Shown: positions 1-11,727, counted from the stretch's first letter. The stretch is DNA of 64,000 nucleotides from Megascapheus bottae (GCA_024803745.1 JANJXV010000039.1:11235001-11299000), one strand, 5' to 3'. Numbers and translations are program-made. The notes: a model not told the origin generated them from the letters alone.

Positions 1-300
1 AATTGCTTTTAACATAAATAGCAAACGGGGCTCATAAAAAATGTCCAATTAGGCCAATACATAATGACAGATAGCCTGATCTCTTGACTTGCAAAGATGC
101 AAATTGTACACCGAGAAAGAAAATAGAGAGAAATCACAGAAGGACAATTGTGGGGTCTCTATTTCTGCACAAAAGACTTCTTTGCACAGGAAATATCAAT
201 AACTCTGGAAAAGTTTAGCCTCCTTTTTTTTCTTCCTTTTTTTGCTAAAATTAAGTTTCTGCAGGGACTGAAATTTGCTTTAACAGTAGATTTACCTCAT
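1..300. other. SINE-free unique sequence
   Basis: AT-rich non-repetitive DNA without a SINE, a simple repeat or a convincing reading frame. It could be part of a conserved non-coding element cut by the window edge. Nothing more specific is visible. Confidence 0.4.
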
Positions 301-330
301 GCATGGTAAAGTGGGAAAACAGAAAAGAGA

Positions 331-334
<4 letters not shown>

Positions 335-377
<43 letters not shown>
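335..377. repeat. (CA)n microsatellite
   Basis: Uninterrupted AC/CA run just before a truncated SINE. Confidence 0.95.
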
Positions 378-379
<2 letters not shown>

Positions 380-395
380 AGGAAACACAGAAGGA

Positions 396-560
396 AGTCT
401 GAGGATCATGGTCCCCAAAGTCAATCCAGGCAGGGAAGTCGGGAGATTCTTATCTCCAATGAACCAACAAAAAGCCAGAAGTGGTCAAGTGCTAGACTTG
501 AGTTGGAAAAAGCTAAGGGACAGCACCCAGATCCTGAGGTCAAACCAAAGAAAGAAAAGA
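396..560 (+). mobile_element. B1-like/Geo SINE, 5'-truncated
   Basis: Begins inside the B1-like half (gaggatcatggt) and continues through the tctccaatgaaccaacaaaaagcc linker region into the Geo half. About 15-20 percent divergent from other copies by eye. G/A-rich low-complexity DNA follows to about 675. Confidence 0.75.
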
Positions 561-675
561 AAAAGTAAGGGAGATTGGGGGGGGGGGAAGGGAGGAGGAG
601 GAGGGAGGGAGGCAAAAGGAAAGAAAGAAGTTGAGAACACTCCTGATCCGAGAAAGGAAGGAGAGGAAGAGAAGT

Positions 676-1330
676 AAGTGTGTAGAAGTGGGAGCTCACC
701 CTGCACCCTGAGTCCCTGCTGTCCAGCCCTTCTCACCCAAGTTCCATCAGCGCCCCGCCCCCCCCTTCCTGACTTGCCAGTAGAGCTTTCTCCTAAATCT
801 TTCAACTCTTCCCTGTCTCTCGACAGGGTCCACACAGACAAAGATCCGCACCCTACAATCACTGATGAAATTTGTATTGACTCCAAAATCAAAAGTAATA
901 AGAAGAAAATTGGTTCACAGCCTGACCCGACAGTTCCAGACTGCTGTATTGAAGTTGCAGAAAGACATTTTTTTTTTATTGTCTCCAGATTTCAATTAAC
1001 GACATTGAACTACCCCCATCCTCTCATTATTAGTTTGAACAGGAAGATCAGATTTAAGAAGTTTCACTAAATTAATTACTGTAATAGGATCTTACATTTC
1101 TGGACACCCTCCCCGCTTTTGTCAAAAGGAAGGGTCCCCCAAATAGAATAAATTCCTCTTCCTATGTGTTTTTTCTGGCTGTATAATATGTAACAGGTAA
1201 AATGATACATTTCAATGACCAAACTGAAACTATGTATTCTTGTCATTATCCCCTAGATTGCCCATACTACATGTTGTCAATGAATTAATAACAGTAAAAC
1301 TTCACAAAGCATCAGTCAGAATGAGTAATC
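676..1330. other. Unique sequence, no gene seen
   Basis: Mixed-composition DNA without SINE similarity. Open frames across it lack splice context and recognisable domains. Confidence 0.4.
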
Positions 1331-1354
1331 ACCCTCTTCAAGAAAAAGGAGAAA

Positions 1355-1620
1355 GAAATATATGTATTTTACATCTAATATATTCATATATAGTGAATAT
1401 TTATGCATTATACATTTGCTTATTACACATATGTGTGTATGCTTGATATATTGTATATATTTTATCATTTTTATATTAAATATTTATGTGTAAATTTATG
1501 TTATATTTCTATTTATATTGTGTATATTATATTTATATACTATATAAATATAGCATATTGTATGTAAACATGTTATATAAATAGGTATATATATTTATAT
1601 ATAAAGATATATATATGACA
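1355..1620. repeat. AT-rich low-complexity tract
   Basis: Over 250 bases of alternating ATATTTATGT-type sequence, a decayed TA/TATG microsatellite or AT-rich linker. Confidence 0.8.
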
Positions 1621-2520
1621 CGAGACATTATCATTGCCCCTATCTTGAGTAAAAAATGCAAATTATGCCACACGGTGCTAAATTATTCTGGGATATTTCA
1701 TAATGTGAATTAATACCCACTAGAGGCTAAGCTGAGCTCATCAAACTCATTTCACATAAGACAACGAATTTAACCACCCGTGACTCAGTGAGTAAGTTAG
1801 CAGGGCAGCTCGCAACACAACCACTTCGAGGGAGATAGTCTTTAAATAAAATCGCCTAGTGCAAAGACCTCTTTTTTTTTTTTTCTTGTTTCATCCCCCT
1901 CACCCAGTGTTAACTTCCTCAGGTCTCGACAGATGGTGGAATTATTTAATCCTCAGGCTTTCCTTTCTTTTGACAAGAAAAATCGAAAGAAACATAAAAA
2001 ATAATTTCTATCAAGAACAGGCTGATTTTAGCGACTATCTTTAAAAAAAAAAAACTCAATCTCAAATCAAAATTCAGTCTCCCCTCCCCCAAGCCTCTAC
2101 TCCCAAGTGAAACAAAAGGATCAGTTGGGCTACTGAAACTTTTTGTTAAATAAAACAAATGGCATCTTTTTTTAATCCACGTTTGAGGGACCACATTCCA
2201 GGGGAAACTTGGAAGATTTTTTTTTTTTTCCAAACCGTCGAAGACAACTCTCCCAAACAGAAAAAGAGAAACCAAAAACCAAAAAAAAAGAAGAAGAAAA
2301 GAAAAGAAAAGGAAAGGAAAGAGTCTCTGTATTACCCAATGCCCAATATACCTCTGATATGACTGAACAATAAGAAACCTGTGTTCCCTACCTTGAGATC
2401 TGTCCTTGAATTAACTGACAGTTTCTCAATCACCCATAACATAATTCTCCCTCTTTTCCCCATGTCTCACTGGAACTGGCAAAGAAGAATTCTTTAATTG
2501 AGTGGTACAGAACATGGACC
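1621..2520. other. Unique sequence with A/T homopolymers
   Basis: No SINE and no plausible gene. Contains poly-T and poly-A runs near 1870, 2040, 2220 and 2280. The open frames here are lysine/phenylalanine-rich products of those runs. Confidence 0.4.
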
Positions 2521-2523
2521 CTT

Positions 2524-2528
2524 TGTGT

Positions 2529-2595
<67 letters not shown>

Positions 2596-2596
2596 C
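2524..2596. repeat. (TG)n(CG)n microsatellite
   Basis: About 60 bases of TG ending in a short GCGCGCGC run, an alternating purine-pyrimidine tract of the kind that can form Z-DNA. Confidence 0.95.
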
Positions 2597-3330
2597 TAGA
2601 TGACAGATGGATTATGAAAACTTCAAAGCGGAGCATTTGAAGCAAGCCGGGGAGAGATAGTGGGTATTTGAACTCTCTGTCTTTACCCAGGAGACAATAG
2701 AATTGTGACACGAAGCATATATCAAGGCATGGTGTAACTAGATAGACATAATCTTTCTTTTCAAGAAAGTATTTAACATTCTGTTAAGAACAAGTTTCAA
2801 CCCTGGCTAAAGCATACTCCAGATCTCGCTGCTAATCGCTGAAGAGGGCAGAGTGACACGAGACTTGGTGATTGTGTCAGTCTTCTTCCCTCCTTCTTTT
2901 CTTTCTTATTTTTTTTAGAAAAGCTGATCTTAAAATTAAAAGAAGAAGAACAAGGAAGGGGGGGAAGAAGGCAAAATTACACATCGGGTTGGAATTAAGC
3001 GTCCTTCTGATTCACTCATCTGATGAAGCCACATGTTGTCCTGGCCCTCTGACTAAGACTGGCTTTTTGTCACACAGCACACAAGAGTTGCCAAATGACA
3101 ACCCATCTCCCAGCACCCAGGTTCCTCTGTGATTCACCTGAACCCCCCTGAAGCCAGCTGGATCACCCCACTTGTCCCTCAGGAAGCCAGCCTACACCCC
3201 TGTCCAGGAAGGCACAGAAACCCAGTGGGTGAGAAATGGCCACCCTTCCTGAAGGACCTGCCAGCCACACGTGTCTGCCCGAGAGCTAAATGAAATAAGG
3301 CAGTTTCTGTTTCTAAGCAATTCTTAAAAA
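2597..3330. other. Unique sequence
   Basis: SINE-free DNA of moderate GC. No supported gene. Position 2,900-2,980 is T-rich then A/G-rich. Confidence 0.35.
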
Positions 3331-3346
3331 AAAAAAATCCAAGCCC

Positions 3347-3520
3347 TGGGCTGGGAGCATAGCCTAGCAATAGAGTACTCGCCTAGAATGCATAGAGCCC
3401 TGAGTTCGATTCCTTGGTAGCACCTACACAAAAAAGCTGGATGTGGCACTGTGGCTCAAATGGTAGAGACTTGAAAGAAAAGTGTCCAAGGACAGTACAA
3501 AGGCCTGAGTTCAAACCACA
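3347..3520 (+). mobile_element. IDL-Geo SINE
   Basis: ID-type head with the A-box-like agcctagcaatagagt and the B-box-like gagttcgattcc of a tRNA-derived promoter, followed by the acctacacaaaaaagctgg linker and the Geo half. A diverged, old copy. Confidence 0.85.
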
Positions 3521-3544
3521 GGACTGGCAATATGCATATCTCCA

Positions 3545-3842
3545 AGCCCTGCCCACTCCTATAATTCTAACTAGATAGGAAACAGAGTTGAGGAATGAGG
3601 TTCAAAGCCAGCTGTGGCTCAAATGGTAGAGCATCAGCCTTGAGCAAGAAAAGCCAACCTAAAGCAGGGCTCAGGAGAATGAGTTCTGAGGACTGAGGTT
3701 CAAAGCCAACCCAATCAGGAAAGTCTGTGAGACTATTATCTTAAACTACTCAAAAAAAAAGCCAGAAGTAGTGTGATAGAGTGCTAGCCTTGAACAAAAA
3801 GAAGCTCAGAAAGATAGCACCCAGGCCCAGAGTTCAAGCCCC

Positions 3843-3845
<3 letters not shown>
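3545..3845 (+). mobile_element. Two overlapping B1-like/Geo SINE remnants
   Basis: A short degraded copy (3,545-3,672) is followed by a fuller one (about 3,679-3,845) ending gagttcaagccccag. The second runs directly into a GA microsatellite. Confidence 0.7.

Positions 3846-3907
<62 letters not shown>
3845..3907. repeat. (GA)n microsatellite at SINE tail
   Basis: Begins at the last base of the preceding SINE. After it the SINE 3' motif ctgagttcaagcccc appears a second time (3,920-3,936). Confidence 0.95.
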
Positions 3908-3910
<3 letters not shown>

Positions 3911-3956
3911 CTCAAGGCCCTGAGTTCAAGCCCCAATATCAACTCACAACCACATA

Positions 3957-3958
<2 letters not shown>

Positions 3959-3996
<38 letters not shown>
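3959..3996. repeat. (CA)n microsatellite
   Basis: Follows the second SINE 3'-end motif. Confidence 0.95.
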
Positions 3997-3997
<1 letters not shown>

Positions 3998-4565
3998 TTG
4001 CACCAGAACAGCATGCATGCGTCCCTGATGACAAAATGAATCCCAGGCCCTGAAATATTTGCTCCCCGCTGAAGTCAAACTGAAAATGACTCATGTGGAC
4101 ATGATAAATTGTCAGCCCCCCCCAAAAAATCTTAAATTTTCTATGTCTCTTAAAATTTTGATAGAGACATAAAATGGCTTATAGAATTCTAATTATAGCA
4201 ACAGACCTCAAAAGGGAAAAAAATGTCTCAATGTCAGAGATTAGTGAATCAAAGGCACATTTTTTAAGTCAATTCTTCCTTCTGAATATTAACAGTATGT
4301 ATCATTCACAATGCCCTCTGGAGACACCAGCTAAAGCCTTTTTCATAGTGGACGAGGAGGGGTCTCTCAGAGGTTAGGGGAGTGATCAAAGGGGAGCACA
4401 TAAAGGGGTGAAATTTTGCTCAGAGGGTCAAAGTTGGAAATAGCAGCCAGGATAGGGGATTGCCATTCAAGGCCAATCCCTGGGCAAAGAAAAAAGTAAA
4501 ACAAATAATAATGACGGTAAAATAATAATAATAATGAAGAAAAAGTAAAGCAAAATAAAATGAGG
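3997..4565. other. Unique sequence
   Basis: No SINE or supported gene. A short (AAT)n-rich patch lies at about 4,503-4,535. Confidence 0.35.
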
Positions 4566-4655
4566 ACAGGGGCCAAGTTTCAAGTGGCAGAGCACCTTTC
4601 TTAGCAAGCTCAAAGCCCTGAAATTAAAACCCAGTACTCCAAAATAAATAATAAA
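4566..4655 (+). mobile_element. Old Geo-half SINE fragment
   Basis: Residual ttcaagtggcagagcac and ccctgaaattaaaacccag motifs of the Geo monomer, followed by an A-rich tail. Confidence 0.6.
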
Positions 4656-5504
4656 AGTTTTATAGGACTCACAATTACATTTTAATTATCTAGATTGTTA
4701 ATATTACTAAAGTTGGGAATCCTTCTCTTCTATAATCCTATGCAGGAGAAGCAGTGCTTGAGAGACTTTGGTAGAATCTGATTAACAATCTACCTGTCTT
4801 TGGTCTCTAACCTGAGAAAAGTAAGTTCAAGGCTCTGAGATCCAGGTGTCAAGGAGGTACAATTCACATCACTTCCACGTGTCTTTCTAGGTGATTTTGG
4901 TCTCAGGTTCTCCTGGGTTCTGGTCCTGTGTCCTCAGATATGAAAGAGGCCTACATTGCTCAGGATTGCTCACAAACTGGAAAAGAGGGACAGGAAACAG
5001 GAAGTCCCAGAAATCAGCTCTAAGGAGCTTAAAAGGGTGATATGTTTGGTGGCTTTTGGGGTTTTGCTTTTCGATTTCTTTTTTCTTTTTGTTTTGGTTT
5101 CTTTCGTTGTTTGTTTTTATTTGGTGCTGGAACTTGAATTCAGGGCCTCACACTGTTGCTGGGCTTTCCCCACTTTTTAAAGCTCCAGTCTAAGAGGGGT
5201 GCTTTTGATGTGGAAACAGAGGGGATGTAAAAGCCTCAGATCCTCACCCTGAGACACAAATTAAAATCTTTCCACCAAGGATCCCAGAGAGCTGAGTAGC
5301 CTAGCCAAGGAGCTAAGCCAGTCACAACCAATAAAAATTCCAGGGGCCATTCCCTAATTGGAATGGAAAGTATTTTTTTTATCAAGTGGAGGAATTTAAT
5401 ATCTTATTTTTCTTTTATTTTAAGGCCAAACTATCTTTTATACAGTAAGCAACAGAGGCTGTTCTTAGAGGGGCAGGACGCTACCACTCTCTGCTTCTCA
5501 AAAA
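4656..5504. other. Unique sequence
   Basis: No SINE copy recognised except a weak Geo-like match on the minus strand near 5,120-5,160 (tgaattcagggcctcac). No gene supported. Confidence 0.35.
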
Positions 5505-5507
5505 CTA

Positions 5508-5735
5508 GAGGATCGGGGCTCAGACCTGTAATACTACCTACATAAGAGGCTGAGATTTGAAGATTGTAGTTCACAGCCAGCGAGGTCAGTAAAGCTTATC
5601 TCTAATGAACAACCAAAAAGCTGCAACTGGAACTATGTCTCAAGAGGTAAAATGCTAGCGTTGAACAACAAATACTTGAGATATTACCTATACTCTGAGT
5701 TCAAGGCTTAGGACTGACACCCAAAACACTTTTAA
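5508..5735 (+). mobile_element. B1-like/Geo SINE, diverged
   Basis: Full-length dimer from ggctcagacctgtaatac to gagttcaaggcttaggactg, with many substitutions. Confidence 0.8.
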
Positions 5736-5922
5736 AATAATAATCAATGTCCTAAGATCTAAGCCTGCACATGTCCTAACAGTACAGTGAGTCTTTAAAT
5801 AACCATATACACACACGTGTGTGTATGTGTTCTTGTAGGCAAAACCACATCTCCATCAATTAGGGGAAAGGGTTAGGGTCTTTGCAGGGGCTCTATTTGT
5901 GAATGCTTTCTTTAAAAGAGTA

Positions 5923-5925
<3 letters not shown>

Positions 5926-5990
<65 letters not shown>
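5926..5990. repeat. (CT)n microsatellite
   Basis: Pure 60-base CT run. Confidence 0.95.
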
Positions 5991-5995
<5 letters not shown>

Positions 5996-6235
5996 AATGA
6001 TCTTCTGCCATAGTGGAATGTAAACACCACAGGAATAGACAGAATCGCGAATTAAGGATTTGAGCGCCTCGCTTCAGAAGTAATCTTCAAAGAATTCACA
6101 TCTAAAACATCAGAGTCACACAACAAGTCTGTGAGCTGCTTGTGATGCCTGGAAAGTGGTTACAGGTCACACCGATTATTACCAGTTGGGTCTTGAATTG
6201 CTGTTTTGTTTTGTTTTAAATCAATAAAAACCAGG
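5991..6235. other. Unique sequence
   Basis: SINE-free, no gene recognised. Confidence 0.35.
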
Positions 6236-6236
6236 C

Positions 6237-6465
6237 AGCAGGGCCATTCTAAGCCTGCAATACTCCCTGCTCAGGAGGCTGAGATTGGAGGATCATGGTT
6301 CAAAGCCAGCCCACTCAGGGATGTCCAGTGAGACTCATCTCTAATTAACCACCAGACCAGAAGTAGAGCTGTGGTCCAAATGGTAGAACTTTGAATGAAA
6401 AAGCTCAGGCACAACACACAAAGGCCCTGAGTTCAAGCCCCAGTACTGGCACCCCCACCAAAAAT
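6237..6465 (+). mobile_element. B1-like/Geo SINE
   Basis: Full dimer: aggaggctgagattggagg in the left half and ccctgagttcaagcccc at the right end. Confidence 0.85.
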
Positions 6466-6779
6466 ATTAATAGAAAAATGTCCTTAGGTCTGGTCTAGTT
6501 GGTGAGGATGGATTCAGGAGATACTATCTTGGCCCAGACTGGGTGGGGAAAAACATTTAAAAGATGGCTCCCCCAAAATGTCCCCAACTAGAAGTATGAA
6601 TAGGGACTCTAAGCCATATTTGATAGATAACTCACCTAAAATGGTCGTTGACATCCGCTAGTGTCCCTGCACTTTGGCTGCTTTCTATTCCCCCTGGACT
6701 TCTATGTAATTTCCCCTGAAAAGAAACTGGTCCCTGTTGACTTCCAGAACCAGAACCAGAACCAGAACATTTTTTTTTG

Positions 6780-7025
6780 TCTTTCTGCCAGTACTGGGAC
6801 TTGAACTGAGGGTGGCCTATGTACTTCACGTGAGTTCTTTTTTTCTTTCCTTATCTTCTTATTTTCTGAAAGCTATTGCTTTATCATTCTAGTTTTTTGC
6901 TTTTTCCCTGGAGATACGAGTCTCATGAACTTTCCTGTCCAAGCTAGCTTCATTTTGAACCAATGATTCTCAGCTCTCCATCTCCTGAGTAGCAGGGTTT
7001 ACAGACATGAGCTATTAGCTGCTGG
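6780..7025 (-). mobile_element. B1-like/Geo SINE
   Basis: Reverse orientation: Geo end first (gccagtactgggacttgaac), then the B1-like half (ctcctgagtagcagg ... catgagc). An insertion of T-rich DNA separates the halves. Confidence 0.75.
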
Positions 7026-7079
7026 AAATCCCACGGGAAAATATATGCAAAGTCACCCACAGTGGTATGTGACACCTTT

Positions 7080-7325
7080 ATTTCTAGGATTGGCATCAGG
7101 AGCTTTTGTTTAACAGGCAAGGTTTGAACTCAGGACCTTGTTTTCATTCACCTTGGTTGCTCACAGATGGCAGATGGCAATTTGATTCATGCCTCCAGCC
7201 CAGGTTAGTTTTGAAGATGGTGTCTCCTCAACTTTTCTGCCCAGACTGACTTTGAACCCTGATACTCTGGATCTCAGCCTCTTAAATAGCTAGGATTACA
7301 GGTGTGAGCCACTGGTTCCACAGCT
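7080..7325 (-). mobile_element. B1-like/Geo SINE, diverged
   Basis: Reverse copy recognised from ggtttgaactcagg, gcccagactgactttgaac and ggattacaggtgtgagccac. Confidence 0.75.
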
Positions 7326-7460
7326 CTATTCAAAGATTCATTTACACACGCTCTGAATCATTGCTGGCCATAGAGCAGGAGTAGAAACGTGTTTTGTCTA
7401 TACAGATCATCTTATTCAGGGAAACTCAGTTTAAAAGCAACAACAACAACTTTCCTCAGC

Positions 7461-7672
7461 GCCAGATGCTGGTAGCTCACATCTGTCATCCTAGCTACAA
7501 GAGGGTGAGATCTGAGGAACATGGTTCAAAGCCAGATCCACAATGAACCAGCAAAAAACTAGAAATAGGGTTGTGGCTCATGTGACAAGAGATCCAGCTT
7601 TGAGAAAAAAATAACTAAAAATCTAACGAGAGCACCAGGCCCTAAGTTTAAACCTCAGTACAGACATGGGGA
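7461..7672 (+). mobile_element. B1-like/Geo SINE
   Basis: Left half ggtagctcacatctgtcatc, right half ending ggccctaagtttaaacctc. The middle is shortened. Confidence 0.8.
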
Positions 7673-7697
7673 AAGAAAACAAGAAGAGCAAAAATCA

Positions 7698-7790
7698 AGT
7701 CTGGAGGCATGGCTCAGCAGTAAGAACACCTGCCTACCAAATACAAAGCTATGAGTTCAAATCCAATCCCATCCATCCCCCCAGCAAAAA
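7698..7790 (+). mobile_element. ID-like monomer SINE
   Basis: About 80 bases with tctggaggcatggctcagcag and gagttcaaatcc, a tRNA-like monomer without a Geo half. Similar monomers occur at 17,398 and 18,247. Confidence 0.6.
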
Positions 7791-7799
7791 GAAAAAGGA

Positions 7800-8480
7800 A
7801 ATAAAAAGAACTAAACTCTTTTAGACTAATATTGAGTGAAGTGCACCACCAAAGATCAACAAGAGGTTAAATCAACCCCCATTTGGCATCAAACCAAGTT
7901 CCTGTATTTGATACCACACTAAAAAGAAAAATATCAGTCTGTGGTGATGGATTTGTCCCTTCCTGATTCGTGGCATCCAACTTCTGGGGGGAGGGGTGTT
8001 CAAAAGACAAAAGAGAGGACCAGACAACCCTTTCCTCAAGGATCTTCCTTGTTGAAGGATGAAATCTAATCAGCCCTCAGAAATAATGGATCCTCAGAAC
8101 CACCATCGGCCCAGGTCAAAAGCTAAATGCACCTGGAGCTGTATTAATAGCAGCTTGTTCCTCTGGCTCCATTAGGAAGTTTATGAAGAGGATTTCTAAC
8201 TCGTGTGGAATGTGCAGTTGATGAGATGAAAAAGTTTGGAGTCTCTTTCTAGTTCTACTTGCTCAGGGCAGTCTGATCTTTCCAGAATACCTCCTCACCT
8301 GCCTCACAGAGAAAGCTAAGACCTGGGAGCCATCCCAGCATTGTTCATTCATTCATTCATTTGTTCGTTCGTTCATGTGCTTGTTTGCTGAAAGTTGTTA
8401 GCTTGCTCAGAAGGCTGTTGATCAATCAGAGAGGATCTTAACTTCTATTTGCTATTAGGTTTGGACTCAAACAGAAAGGA
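7800..8480. other. Unique sequence, possible conserved element
   Basis: SINE-free. The stretch 8,110-8,250 has balanced composition, an attaatagcagc motif and no low complexity, as regulatory elements often do. Conservation was not tested. Confidence 0.35.
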
Positions 8481-8571
8481 GAGGCCACGATGCTTATGAA
8501 ATCATGCCCTGCTAGGACACTCAAGAAAGAAAAGCATTTAGAGGTTCAAGTTCAGAGGAAGGATTTATGGG

Positions 8572-8574
<3 letters not shown>

Positions 8575-8606
<32 letters not shown>
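8575..8606. repeat. (TG)n microsatellite
   Basis: Abuts the Geo end of the reverse SINE that follows. Confidence 0.9.
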
Positions 8607-8607
<1 letters not shown>

Positions 8608-8824
8608 CAGTACTGGGGTTTGAATTCAGGGCCTTGTGTTCTCCTTTAACTTTATTTCTTACTTTTTATTTTTATTCTTTGCTCAAGACCGGTGCTCTGA
8701 CATTTTGGTCATTGGAGATAAGAGTTTCCAAAACTCTTCAAGTCTGGGCTGGCTTCGAACTGCAATCCTCAGATCTCAGCCTCCTGAGAGCTAGGATCAC
8801 AGGTATGAACCACTGACCCTCAGC
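8606..8824 (-). mobile_element. B1-like/Geo SINE
   Basis: gccagtactggggtttgaat at the Geo end, T-rich interior, then ctcagatctcagcctcctga of the B1-like half. Confidence 0.85.
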
Positions 8825-9165
8825 CTTGTTTTTGTTTTCAATACTTATTACACATTTAACTCACTGACTTAAAAATGAAAAGGTGAATCAGGGTGATCAA
8901 CTAAATAGAAAAATCATTTCTAGTCTTAGAGAAGTAGAAATTGAGAACATGAAGCTGGGAAATTAAGTCTTTTTGGAAGATCCGAGCTCCTAGTTTTCCG
9001 GATTTATTCATTTCTATTAGGTTGGATCATTTTCCTCATATCTTGTAAGGTTCCTGAGATCCTCATAGGTGGACAGTGGATCATCCAGAAAACAAAACAG
9101 AAAGTTCTGTCTTCAAGGGGTTGACAAGTTAAATAGAGTAGAAATTCTAGACACGGAAAAAAAAA
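8825..9165. other. Unique sequence
   Basis: No repeat or gene recognised. Confidence 0.35.
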
Positions 9166-9172
9166 ATCTTGG

Positions 9173-9383
9173 GCCGGGAGTTTGGCCTAGTGGTAGAGTG
9201 CTTGCCTAGCATGCATGAAGATCCGGGTTCAATTCCTCGGTACCACATACATACAAAAAAGCTGGAAGTTGTGCTAAGGCTCAAGTGGTAGAGCTCTAGC
9301 CTTGAGAAAGTCCAAAGACATTGCTCAGGCCCTGAGCTCAAGCCCAGGACTGGCAAAAAAAAAAAAAAAAAAAAAAAATAGGC
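9173..9383 (+). mobile_element. IDL-Geo SINE, young-looking
   Basis: Close to the apparent consensus: gggccgggagtttggcctag, gcttgcctagcatgcatgaa, then the Geo half and a 23-base poly-A tail. The intact A and B boxes show tRNA ancestry. Its poly-A is among the longest in the window, which suggests a recent insertion. Confidence 0.9.
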
Positions 9384-9431
9384 CTCTGATGAAAAAACAT
9401 ATCTGGCTAACAATAAAAAAAATTTTTTTGC

Positions 9432-9668
9432 AACCAGGCACTGATGGCTCACATCCATAATTCTAGCTATTCAGGAGACTGAGATCTGAGGATGCTGGTT
9501 CAAAACCAGCCTGGGCAGGAAAGTCCATGAGATTCCGGTGGTCCAATGAACCACCAGAAAACCAGACGTGCTGCTGCGGCTCAAAGTGGTAGAGCTAGAG
9601 CAAAAGAGCTCAGGGACAGAGAGCATGCAGGCCCTGAGTTCAAGCCCCACCACCTACAAAACAATAAA
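9432..9668 (+). mobile_element. B1-like/Geo SINE
   Basis: Full dimer starting ccaggcactgatggctcaca and ending gagttcaagccccaccacc with an A-rich tail. Confidence 0.85.
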
Positions 9669-9669
9669 A

Positions 9670-10230
9670 CAAAATGTCTCCTAGAAGAATTCCAGTGAAG
9701 GCTTGTAGCTCCCTCCTCCTGCACCCCCTCCAGCTTGAATCCCTTTGTGTTTTTCTTTCTTTTATCTTTCTTCATTTCTCTGCAGGAATTCTGGCTTGCT
9801 GTCAACCCATGGAGAAAAAGAAGTTCAGAGCTCCTTCAGGCTTTCAGAAAATAGGTTCTTCAAAGTAGCAGGGGCGCCTAAACTCCCCAAATGGGAGAGT
9901 CTCTGGGGTAACAGGATGTGACATAGGATGACAATCACCCCTCTCTTCTGCAATCACCATCTGAGAGTCGAGTGTCGTTGAAGCCAGTGGGGTGGCTCCA
10001 CCTAGCTCATCAGACGAATGACTCGCCAATCAGGGAGGCAGGCCAGCCAGCATTTTCTCCCAGCTCCAGGACGCCTCTGCCGGGGGCCCCATCAATGCAA
10101 CTAACAGCGGTGCCGGTGTTAATCAAGGCCCCTACACAGCTGACTCTTCCGACCACCCCAACTCCCCACACCCAGCATTCCTCGTCTCAAGCCAGGAGCC
10201 CATGGCAGCCAAAGAAGCACACCAGAAAGT
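9670..10230. other. Unique sequence, possible conserved element
   Basis: Region 9,840-10,200 has scattered CpGs and mixed GC, no SINE and no splice-bounded frame. Candidate regulatory DNA only. Confidence 0.35.
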
Positions 10231-10321
10231 GAGAAAAAAAAAAAGCCTTCAGTGGCTGTGATCCAAACCAGAAGAAACACCCCAAACAGAGCCCCTGCTC
10301 CAGAAGGGCAGGGAGAAAGAA

Positions 10322-10324
10322 AGA

Positions 10325-10371
<47 letters not shown>

Positions 10372-10448
10372 AGGGAGAGAGGAAGGAAGGGAGGGAGGGA
10401 AGAAGGAAGGAAGGAAGAAAGGAAGGAAGGAAGGAAGGAAGGAAGGAA

Positions 10449-10518
<70 letters not shown>

Positions 10519-10520
10519 CT
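10322..10520. repeat. Compound (CAGA)n(GGAA)n(GAAA)n microsatellite
   Basis: Three blocks in order: CAGA to about 10,370, GGAA/GGGA to about 10,450, GAAA to about 10,517. Six open frames over it are repeat translations only. Confidence 0.95.
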
Positions 10521-10734
10521 GGCAGGACCAGTCACATAGTTTCAACTAGAAAATGACTGTTCTGGAAAGTTCTATGATGGCAGACTCTTGGTGACCAAGA
10601 AACAGCCACAGCTGCAGCCTCTGTCCCCAACAATGGAACAAAGAACCGGTCATCGGACAGTGCAGTTCACAACACAAATTGTTCTCAAAGAGACAAACTT
10701 CCAAATCTGTTCCCTTTGAGGAATACAAAGCCTG

Positions 10735-10935
10735 AGCGCTGTACCTTTGCTTTTTCGCTCCAGGTGGGAGCTCTACCACTGAAACCACGCCTCGACTAAA
10801 TGGCTTTTGGCGGGTTAACAAGAGATACAAGAATCTTATGGACTCTGCTCCCCGAGGTTGGCTTTGAACCTCCATTCTCACATCTCAGTCTCCTAAGTTG
10901 CTGAGAAGACAGGTGTGAGCCACCAGCTCTGGGCT
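10735..10935 (-). mobile_element. B1-like/Geo SINE, 3'-truncated
   Basis: Recognisable gagctctaccactgaaacca, ggttggctttgaacctc and caggtgtgagccaccagc. Confidence 0.75.
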
Positions 10936-11422
10936 AGGCCTGTGAATTTTCAAATTCTTCTGGAATTAGGACTGGAATCAAGCAAGTACCCAGGAGTTTC
11001 AGAGGATGATAAATATTAGCATGCTTCTCCAAGTTCAAGTGAGTTGTCAATAAGACAATTAAAGTAGCATCGATAATGCAGCCCTGTATGTTATTATTTG
11101 CTATGCTGAATTCCAGGCTTCTGCCAAACAAAGACAGCAGGCCACAGTGACAGAGCGCCATGTTCACAGGTGAAGGTGACAACAGTCCAGGAATACCTAG
11201 GGGGACGGGTGGTAAGCTGGGCTTGTAGCTCCATGTGGAGAATCTGGAGTGAGGAAGAATGCAGAAGACAAGAGAGGATGGTTACAAGGAAAAATTAGCT
11301 CTCCCTGTGTCTAAGGCAGATCAATCATTTCTATCACATGCTTCTAATCAATAGGAGCCTGAATAAGTGCTGGCATTGACCTTATCTGACGATCGGGACT
11401 CAGAAATCAGAAATTCCAGGTT

Positions 11423-11425
<3 letters not shown>
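10936..11425. other. Unique sequence
   Basis: SINE-free, no gene recognised. Confidence 0.35.

Positions 11426-11427
<2 letters not shown>

Positions 11428-11480
<53 letters not shown>
11428..11480. repeat. (GA)n microsatellite
   Basis: Pure GA run. Confidence 0.95.
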
Positions 11481-11483
<3 letters not shown>

Positions 11484-11499
11484 TTGAAGAGGGTGCTAG

Positions 11500-11727
11500 G
11501 CCAGGAGCTCTTGGGTCACATCTGTAATTCCAGCTGCTCATGAGGCTTTGTTCTGAGGGTCAGGGTGCCAAGTAAGTTCAGACAGCACAGCCTGAGAGAC
11601 TCCTGTCTCCAATGAATCAGCCAAAACCAGAAGTGGAAATGTGGCTCAAGTGGCAGAGCACCACCAACCTTGAGCTAAAATAACCTCAGCAAGGGTGTGA
11701 GGCCCTGATAACAAATTCCAGTCAGGC

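Noticed and set aside
9173..9245. tRNA-Ala-like gene at SINE heads
   Set aside because: A- and B-box-like motifs are present, but the sequence is an ID-type SINE monomer in a dimer with poly-A, not a foldable tRNA gene.
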